Assembly (NCBI GenBank): GCA_021151535.1
Contig: JAGKXC010000034.1
Span: 1 to 21,314 of the forward strand
From: Sphingobacteriia bacterium
GTDB taxonomy: Bacteria; Bacteroidota; Bacteroidia; NS11-12g; UBA955
Reading direction: 5' to 3'
Length of the DNA: 21,314 nt
Positions 16,015 to 21,314 of the stretch are shown piece after piece. Position numbers and translations under genes: made by a program. The notes beneath the pieces were generated by a model that saw only the letters and a list, made by a program, of their open reading frames with translations, had not been told where the DNA came from and did no database searches. How positions within the stretch are numbered: the stretch's first letter is position 1; each line of letters starts with the position of its first letter.

Positions 16015-18044
16015 TTATTCAGCCAATTCATATCGCAAAAACTACAATTCCTTGGATCTGCTATTCATGCAGCTCGATGCTATTTGCCCAACATAGTTCA
16101 ACGCCGCAGGTAAAATTTAGCACCCTCACAAAATGGCAAAATCAAGATTCTACGCACACTTTTTCAAATACTATCACTTCAACAAAAAAACTTGAAACAA
16201 GCCTTGGTTATTCATTTTCAATTACCAATGATATCACTTTCAATACTAAATCAACTTTCAGCAATACTTCTTTACAAAAACTATTTTATAAACCTAATAC
16301 CAGCGTTTTCAAATTCAATAATCCAATCTCGAACAAGCCCAATTTACTCCATCAGCAATCACTAAATTACGGCTTGTTCCTAGAAACAGACCCAGGAGAA
16401 ACCCTTTCCAAACCCGATTTAATTCGGGGATTTTTAAAATTCAAAAACAGCAAAAAGGATCAACCTCTCAAACAAATTATTATTGGAAACTATCAAATTC
16501 AATTGGGTGAAGGCTTAACCAAGTCCAATGCATCTGGTTTTTGGAGTTCCAATACATATTGGGCCAGCAAATTAACTGATTGGCAGATAGCCGAAAAACG
16601 TGGCTTTCATGAAGGCCGAAATCCTTTTGGTGTAGCAACAGAATTTCAAATTAAAAATTGGCAATTTCTACTGGCAACAGGCAGCAATTCAGGCGATGTT
16701 TCGATACAATCTCTTACACAATTTTCACCCAATACTACTCCCTCACAAATCCCAGTTTTTCGAAAGGATACCTTGCTTCATTATTTCAGATCAATCAATC
16801 TTTCAGGGCAACATCTTGATTCAATTAGCCTTGCTCGAAAACACAATTTACATGAAAAACAAATTACCATCGCCATAAAAAAACAACAGCATTTCTTAGA
16901 TACCCTACCTAGAATTTGTCGTGCATATTCCATGGGAATCGCAAGTCATGTCAATCAATTTTCAATACCTTACATGTGGCAACTAAGCTCTATGAACATC
17001 GAGAACTTTATTGCTACAAAGCGGATTTTTACAAACGAAATTTGGCTTAGCACCTTCTTACATCAAGGCGATATGTTTTATGCTCATTTCGCCATCCAAT
17101 CGCCTGACAACAACATCAGCGCTCAAAATTTGTTGAGCCATTTTCTCAGAAATGCAACCGCATTCACTGCGGGATGGATTATACCACTATCTAAAGAAGA
17201 TGATTTTTCATTGCGGTATTATCGAATAGGAATCAATTTTCAAAGTTGGGATGGATTGAATAATCATATTCTAAAATCAACTGAAAACATCACAATTACA
17301 GCTCAAAAAACTCTTGCAAATTGCCGACTACAAGCGCTATCACCCCTTTACAAAAAGATCTCGTTAACTCCCCATTCAGATTATTGGATTTGGCAACCCG
17401 AAATGAAATTAACTTCTACCATTGGCTCATCCTATTTATCCATTTCTTTAAAAACCGCATGGAGTACAAAAAAAACAAGCTCCCCCAATTGGATTTTCTT
17501 ACAAGTATTGGGCGATAACTATCCCAGTGTTGAATCCTATTTCGCAAATAGCGAAAATTCTTCAATAGACGAAAATTTATTTGATTTGAACCCCGGCCAA
17601 GGCGATTTGAGATATCATATTCAGTTGAAAAGCAGATTACCCAAAGGACAAATAACATTGAAGATTCAAGCCATCCAATCTCAGTTTCTAACATCTTTGT
17701 TTACCGGATCTCAAACCAATAATTTCTTAAGAATTTCATCGCCTCTAAATCAAACAACTCTGCAGGCAATCTATCAGGCCCAATCACTTCTAATTGAGGA
17801 TTTGGGGTACGAATTTAGGCTTCAGTTTTTTGATTGCGATAACGGAATGATGGTTGGTGGCACGCAAATCATCAGTTCCAATACCCTGCAATTCGTAAAA
17901 GGTAAAGGTTTGGCATTGAGCTATTCTATCAAATCAAAATTCCAACGTAAAAACCAATTCGGTTTGCATTTTCAAATTGTGTATCAACAGGTATCAATTA
18001 CCCCAGTTTCAGGACGTATTTTTGTAACATTATGGCAAATTTGA
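16011..18044 (+). CDS. Predicted outer-membrane barrel resembling HHH-barrel proteins but lacking the HHH domain
   Basis: 677 residues. A possible signal peptide ends at SSMLFAQ (about residue 26). LNYGLFLETDPGE (118-130), IIIGNYQIQLGEGL (156-169) and EKRGFHEGRNPFGVATEF (195-212) resemble the conserved GxxxEKDxGE, LGDYQxxFGQGL and RGAA stretches that I know from ~700-residue Bacteroidota proteins with N-terminal helix-hairpin-helix repeats and a beta-barrel. Here no HHH repeat is seen before the barrel. The rest alternates in the manner of membrane beta strands. It is Asn/Gln/Ser/Thr-rich like the upstream gene. It starts 4 nt inside that gene and its last 13 nt overlap the start of pdxJ. Function is unknown; the known relatives are predicted from sequence only. 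Confidence 0.75.
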   Translation: MIIQPIHIAKTTIPWICYSCSSMLFAQHSSTPQVKFSTLTKWQNQDSTHTFSNTITSTKKLETSLGYSFSITNDITFNTKSTFSNTSLQKLFYKPNTSVFKFNNPISNKPNLLHQQSLNYGLFLETDPGETLSKPDLIRGFLKFKNSKKDQPLKQIIIGNYQIQLGEGLTKSNASGFWSSNTYWASKLTDWQIAEKRGFHEGRNPFGVATEFQIKNWQFLLATGSNSGDVSIQSLTQFSPNTTPSQIPVFRKDTLLHYFRSINLSGQHLDSISLARKHNLHEKQITIAIKKQQHFLDTLPRICRAYSMGIASHVNQFSIPYMWQLSSMNIENFIATKRIFTNEIWLSTFLHQGDMFYAHFAIQSPDNNISAQNLLSHFLRNATAFTAGWIIPLSKEDDFSLRYYRIGINFQSWDGLNNHILKSTENITITAQKTLANCRLQALSPLYKKISLTPHSDYWIWQPEMKLTSTIGSSYLSISLKTAWSTKKTSSPNWIFLQVLGDNYPSVESYFANSENSSIDENLFDLNPGQGDLRYHIQLKSRLPKGQITLKIQAIQSQFLTSLFTGSQTNNFLRISSPLNQTTLQAIYQAQSLLIEDLGYEFRLQFFDCDNGMMVGGTQIISSNTLQFVKGKGLALSYSIKSKFQRKNQFGLHFQIVYQQVSITPVSGRIFVTLWQI

Positions 18045-18781
18045 TAGCTCCCAAATTGAGTGTAAACGTAAACAAGATTGCAACCTTGAGAAACGCAAGA
18101 GGCGGCAATAATCCAAACGTTTTAACAGTGGCTCTAGACTGCGAAAAATTTGGAGCGGAGGGAATTACTGTGCATCCCAGACCTGACGAACGCCATATTC
18201 GTAGAACAGATGTTTTCGATTTATCGAAACATGTTACCACCGAATTTAATATTGAAGGATATCCATCAGAAGATTTTCTGGAATTAATCAAGGCCGTTCA
18301 ACCCCATCAGGTTACCTTGGTGCCAGACCCACCGCATGTACTAACTTCCAACGCAGGATGGGACACCAAAACACATTTACAAGAATTAAAATCCATCGTT
18401 GCCAGAATCAAAGCAGAATCTTCGGCCAGAGTTTCAATCTTTCTAGATCCCACACCTGAATTAACCGGATATGCCGCTGAAACAGGCACCGATAGAATAG
18501 AGTTGTACACAGAAAGCTATGCGGTGGAATTTCTACAATCGCCAGAAAAAGCCATTGGAAGATATATAGAAACTGCCGAAGCCGCCATTGCCCATGGTTT
18601 GGGTATCAACGCAGGTCATGATTTGGACTTGAATAACCTTTCTTATTTAGCCGCAAACCTACCTGGTTTACTAGAAGTTTCTATTGGTCATGCCCTTGTA
18701 TCTGACGCTTTGTACCACGGATTATTCAACACAGTGCAACTTTATCGAGCCGCACTGAGAAAACACATTCTCTATCCCTAG
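18032..18781 (+). CDS. pdxJ: Pyridoxine 5'-phosphate synthase
   Basis: 249 residues. PdxJ joins 1-deoxyxylulose 5-phosphate and 3-amino-2-oxopropyl phosphate to give pyridoxine 5'-phosphate, the last ring-forming step of the DXP-dependent vitamin B6 pathway. Near-invariant stretches are present: LSVNVNKIATLRNARGG (9-25), ITVHPRPDERHIR (45-57, active His48), and INAGHDLDLNNL (192-203, His196), then VSIGHALVSDAL (216-227). The TIM-barrel length is normal. The ATG at 18032 overlaps the preceding barrel gene by 13 nt, and the phospholipase C-like gene follows after 3 nt, so it is embedded in a long co-transcribed run that includes envelope genes. Confidence 0.97.
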   Translation: MANLIAPKLSVNVNKIATLRNARGGNNPNVLTVALDCEKFGAEGITVHPRPDERHIRRTDVFDLSKHVTTEFNIEGYPSEDFLELIKAVQPHQVTLVPDPPHVLTSNAGWDTKTHLQELKSIVARIKAESSARVSIFLDPTPELTGYAAETGTDRIELYTESYAVEFLQSPEKAIGRYIETAEAAIAHGLGINAGHDLDLNNLSYLAANLPGLLEVSIGHALVSDALYHGLFNTVQLYRAALRKHILYP

Positions 18782-18784
18782 TCA

Positions 18785-19801
18785 ATGAAAAAAACCTCAG
18801 TAAGATTCATATGGATTTCTATTGTTTTGTTTTGCCTTGTCAAGCCAAACAATTTAATAAGCTGGGGATTTTTAGCTCATCAAACCATTAATAAGCAAGC
18901 CATCTTGGGTTTGCCAGAACCGCTGCTTTCATTTTATTCTGAGCACGCCCAGTATTTATCCGATCACGCAGTTGATCCAGATAAACGCCGATATATAGAT
19001 ACCTCAGAAGCCCCAAAACATTACATCGATGCCGAAAGATTTGGGATTAAGGATGCATCAGATATTTCATTTTGGGATAGTTTACCTAGAAAACACAGTG
19101 CCGCCAAGGAGAAATTCGGACCTGATTTTTTACATGCAAACGGCAGTGTTCCTTGGCAAATTCAGAAAATGATGTATGGCCTGATTCAAGCTTTTAAGTC
19201 TGGAAACCAACATCAAATACTGCAAATTAGCGCTGAAATCGGCCATTATATTGCCGATGCGCATGTTCCACTGCATACCACAGAAAATTATGATGGCCAG
19301 CTTACACACCAAAAAGGAGTGCACGCATTGTGGGAAACCCGTATTCCAGAAATTAGCATTGAAAATTACCAACTCATTCCTGCATCGGCGCATTACTTAC
19401 CATCGCCAGCGGATACCATTTTCAAATTTTTGGCAATAGCACATCAGCTTACACCTATGGTTTTGGCCGGAGAAAAAACAATTTCTTGCCGGATTCCAGA
19501 ACATGCCCGTTATGAATTTTCGCCTACCAAGGAATCCGGCAAACCTATAAAAAACATGGCTTTCCTTTACGTAAAAGGGTATGAGAATTTGATGGGTTTG
19601 ATGGTGCAAACACAAATGCAAAAGGCCATTCAACAGGTGGCAAATTTCTGGTACACCGCATGGATTTTGGCCGGGCAACCAAGCCTACCAAAACAGAGAA
19701 CCACCTCTAATCCAAACGAAAACCTCGATTTACAACTTATAGAAAATCAAACAAATACTGATTCGTCAAACACCGAATCTAGTTCTTGCAGCAAGAATTA
19801 A
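18785..19801 (+). CDS. Secreted zinc-dependent phospholipase C / S1-P1 nuclease-fold protein
   Basis: 338 residues. After a signal segment (about 1-25) the mature chain would begin near SWGFLAHQ, with the Trp27 that serves as N-terminal zinc ligand in this fold, and His32 five residues later. Further ligands fit the three-zinc site: HYIDAE (His79, Asp82), EIGHYIADAHVPLHTTEN (His154, Asp158, His164) and GVHALWE (His180, Glu184). AVDPDKRRY, ENYDGQLTHQKGVH and WYTAWILAGQP match what I know of Bacteroidota proteins annotated as zinc-dependent phospholipase C family. His-x3-Glu at the end favours the PLC type over S1/P1 nucleases. Substrate is unproven. The last ~35 residues are an Asn/Thr/Ser-rich tail outside the fold. 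It starts 3 nt after pdxJ. Confidence 0.88.
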   Translation: MKKTSVRFIWISIVLFCLVKPNNLISWGFLAHQTINKQAILGLPEPLLSFYSEHAQYLSDHAVDPDKRRYIDTSEAPKHYIDAERFGIKDASDISFWDSLPRKHSAAKEKFGPDFLHANGSVPWQIQKMMYGLIQAFKSGNQHQILQISAEIGHYIADAHVPLHTTENYDGQLTHQKGVHALWETRIPEISIENYQLIPASAHYLPSPADTIFKFLAIAHQLTPMVLAGEKTISCRIPEHARYEFSPTKESGKPIKNMAFLYVKGYENLMGLMVQTQMQKAIQQVANFWYTAWILAGQPSLPKQRTTSNPNENLDLQLIENQTNTDSSNTESSSCSKN

Positions 19802-19833
19802 CCAAGCCGCAATCGCTCCAAGCAAAGCTAAAA

Positions 19834-20781
19834 TTAAGGCTTCACAATCACCATTTCAATACGGCGATTCAATGCTCTTCCTTCTTCAGTATCATTTGTG
19901 GCAATTGGCTTCGTTACGCCAAAACCTTTAGCCACAAATCGGTTTACAGCAATTCCGCGATTCACTAAAGATTGAACCAATGCCATTGCACGATTCTTCG
20001 ACAAATCCAAGTTATATGCTGCATTACCCTGATTATCGGTATGGCCTCTAACTTCAATAACCATAGTTGGGTTGGCTTTCATGATATCCTCCAACAACTT
20101 GATTTCAGTTTCACTTTCAGGTTTCAAATCAAATTTGTCTGTATCAAAGAAGATGTTTTTCAAAACAATTACATCGTTTGCTTTATAGGTTTCAAGTTCT
20201 GAAAGTACCTTAAAGGGCTTATCTAAACTCGATTCAACCGGCTGAAAATTGCGCGAATCAAGCTTATATCCCTTGGCATTCACGTGCATGGCATAATTCC
20301 CACCAGGCAACAAGGGAATGAAAAATCTATTTACACTATCATTAAAAACAATTCTACCCGTTTTCAATTCAACCACTTGCACTTTACCCGATACAGGTTT
20401 GCCTGTAAGTTTATCTATAACCCTGCCTTCAACGTAAGTTACTGCAGAAGGTTTAAACTTCTTAGGTAATTGAAATCGATAAATATCCAATCCGCCAAAG
20501 CCGCCTTTTCTATCACTTTGAATGTAACCCACACGTCCCGATGGATCAATGTACATTCCAAAATCATCTGCTGAAGAATTGATGGTACTGCCCATATTTA
20601 CTGGCGCTCCCCATTTTCCGTCTTCACCCAATCTAGTCAAATACATATCAATTCCACCGTATCCAGGATGTCCTGTACTAGAGAAATACAATGATTTTCC
20701 ATCATAATGAAAGAAGGGCGATTCCTCGTTTTCACGGGTATTAATTTGCGGACCCAAATTCACAGGATTCCATACGTCCAA
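19834..20781 (-). CDS. OmpA family protein (PorE-like), C-terminal part after frameshift
   Basis: 315 codons if read from a TTG at 20781, but the true protein continues from the frame upstream (see 20760-21314). In order: two PD40/WD40-like blades (INTRENEESPFFHYDGKSLY; INSSADDFGMYIDPSG, each followed by GGxD/GGLDIY), a carboxypeptidase-regulatory-like fold (about 115-190, YVEGRVIDKLTGKPVSGKV) and an OmpA C-terminal peptidoglycan-binding domain (about 203-313; FFDTDKFDLKPES, VRGHTDNQGNAAYNLDLSKNRA, GRALNRRIE). The TPR-propeller-CRD-OmpA layout equals that of PorE, a T9SS-associated lipoprotein, though Bacteroidota carry many paralogues. It ends 32 nt from the convergent phospholipase-like gene. 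Confidence 0.85.
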   Translation of the reverse strand: MDVWNPVNLGPQINTRENEESPFFHYDGKSLYFSSTGHPGYGGIDMYLTRLGEDGKWGAPVNMGSTINSSADDFGMYIDPSGRVGYIQSDRKGGFGGLDIYRFQLPKKFKPSAVTYVEGRVIDKLTGKPVSGKVQVVELKTGRIVFNDSVNRFFIPLLPGGNYAMHVNAKGYKLDSRNFQPVESSLDKPFKVLSELETYKANDVIVLKNIFFDTDKFDLKPESETEIKLLEDIMKANPTMVIEVRGHTDNQGNAAYNLDLSKNRAMALVQSLVNRGIAVNRFVAKGFGVTKPIATNDTEEGRALNRRIEMVIVKP

Positions 20782-21314
20782 CCGCGATCGGACAGGTCTG
20801 AATAATAAATTTCACAGCTACCAAAATCTCCGGGTTGGTTACAGCGCGAAAAATACAAAGAAGTACCATCTGCACTAATACTCAAAGTTCCTTCATTTTC
20901 GCGGGTATTGATGTTCCCAGGAACCGGTCTTGCCTTTGCAAATCCAGAATCTGAAATGGGGCTATAATAAAAATCTTCCTGCCCCATCAACATTCGCGTA
21001 AACACGAAAGTTTTTCCATCAAACGGCATACCCGGCCAATATTCATTCAGTTCGGAATTAATTTTATTACCAAGATTCTCAAGATGGATTTCAGAAGACA
21101 TAAGTTCGTCTTCCAATCCTGCCTCAATAAAAATTCGCAATTTTTCCGATTTTTCAATCAATTTTGGCGATGCTTTGTGTTCACTTTCTACATATCCTTG
21201 TCGCAATGGAATAATCCTAAAAGTATCGATCATGGCCCTAGCTGCGATGAACTGATGTTTGCGGTATAAATAATCGGCAAAATAGTAATAAGAAGGGCGA
21301 TAGAGAGGTGCCAC
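20760..21314 (-). CDS. OmpA family protein (PorE-like), upstream part, frameshifted and cut by window edge
   Basis: The reading frame enters from the window edge; the GTG at 21314 is only the first codon seen, since a signal sequence and the start of the TPR region are missing. The visible part has TPR-like helices (YYYFADYLYRKHQFIAARAM), a linker, and the first propeller blades (FDGKTFVFTRM; INTRENEGTLSISADGTSLYFSR; GSCEIYYSDLSDRGW). It then runs into a stop after TYGIL. The matching continuation VWNPVNLGPQINT is in the -1 frame from about 20775. A single missing base (ACGTA for ACGGTA) would restore one long protein. It could be a sequencing error or a real null allele. Confidence 0.8.
   Translation of the reverse strand: MAPLYRPSYYYFADYLYRKHQFIAARAMIDTFRIIPLRQGYVESEHKASPKLIEKSEKLRIFIEAGLEDELMSSEIHLENLGNKINSELNEYWPGMPFDGKTFVFTRMLMGQEDFYYSPISDSGFAKARPVPGNINTRENEGTLSISADGTSLYFSRCNQPGDFGSCEIYYSDLSDRGWTYGIL

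Noticed and set aside
19802..19833. Terminator hairpin between the convergent phospholipase-like and OmpA genes
   Set aside because: Only 5-bp arms (AAGCC/GGCTT) with a 29-nt loop; too weak to call.
20760..20795. Programmed ribosomal frameshift in the OmpA family gene
   Set aside because: No slippery heptamer or stimulatory hairpin is visible at the junction; a one-base sequence change explains it better.
1..21314. CRISPR array, tRNA/rRNA, insertion sequence, phage or defence island
   Set aside because: No regular short direct repeats with spacers, no clover-leaf-like intergenic sequence, no transposase, integrase, nuclease-helicase or toxin-antitoxin signature in any frame that I could recognise.

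Overview
The window reads as chromosomal DNA of a Bacteroidota (Bacteroidetes) bacterium; I cannot place the order. The signs are two large secreted proteins with the two C-terminal signal types of the type IX secretion system (T9SS), an OmpA/TPR/PD40 envelope protein of PorE-like layout, absence of clear Shine-Dalgarno sequences, several TAnnTTTG-type -7 promoter elements, and gene neighbourhoods I recognise from that phylum (gmk-nadD; M23 peptidase followed by a small MerR regulator). The DNA is visibly AT-rich. I see no rRNA, tRNA, CRISPR array, transposase or phage gene. No stretch over 300 bases lacks a gene; the longest gap is about 225 bases (3866-4090).

Left part (1-3865, minus strand): a secreted choice-of-anchor/Ig-like protein, cut by the window edge and by an internal frameshift, lies downstream of a 937-codon T9SS cargo with five regular Ig-like repeats and a type B (CHU_C) sorting domain. 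From 4091 the plus strand carries gmk and nadD. nadD runs tail-to-tail into a minus-strand pair of transporters (bile acid:sodium symporter family and LysE family). A second minus-strand pair encodes an inositol monophosphatase-family enzyme and a bacilliredoxin.

Middle part (8446-13658): a second large T9SS cargo, with a type A signal, converges on hutI (imidazolonepropionase). hutI is divergent from a gamma-class carbonic anhydrase-like gene, with only 31 bp between the start codons; that gap holds a perfect 17-bp palindrome.

Right part (13706-21314): an M23 peptidase, then a tightly packed plus-strand run of a MerR regulator, two predicted outer-membrane barrel proteins, pdxJ and a secreted zinc-dependent phospholipase C/nuclease-fold protein. 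These five genes overlap or lie 3 nt apart. They converge on a minus-strand OmpA-family gene broken by a one-base frameshift and cut by the window edge.

Most of this is ordinary housekeeping and envelope content. The items most worth a second look are the barrel pair inside the pdxJ transcription unit, which looks like a helix-hairpin-helix/barrel family that has lost its HHH part; the two frameshifted surface-protein genes near the window ends; and the dyad-symmetric elements at 3938-3970 and 13109-13125. I found no convincing new defence, mobile or biosynthetic system.
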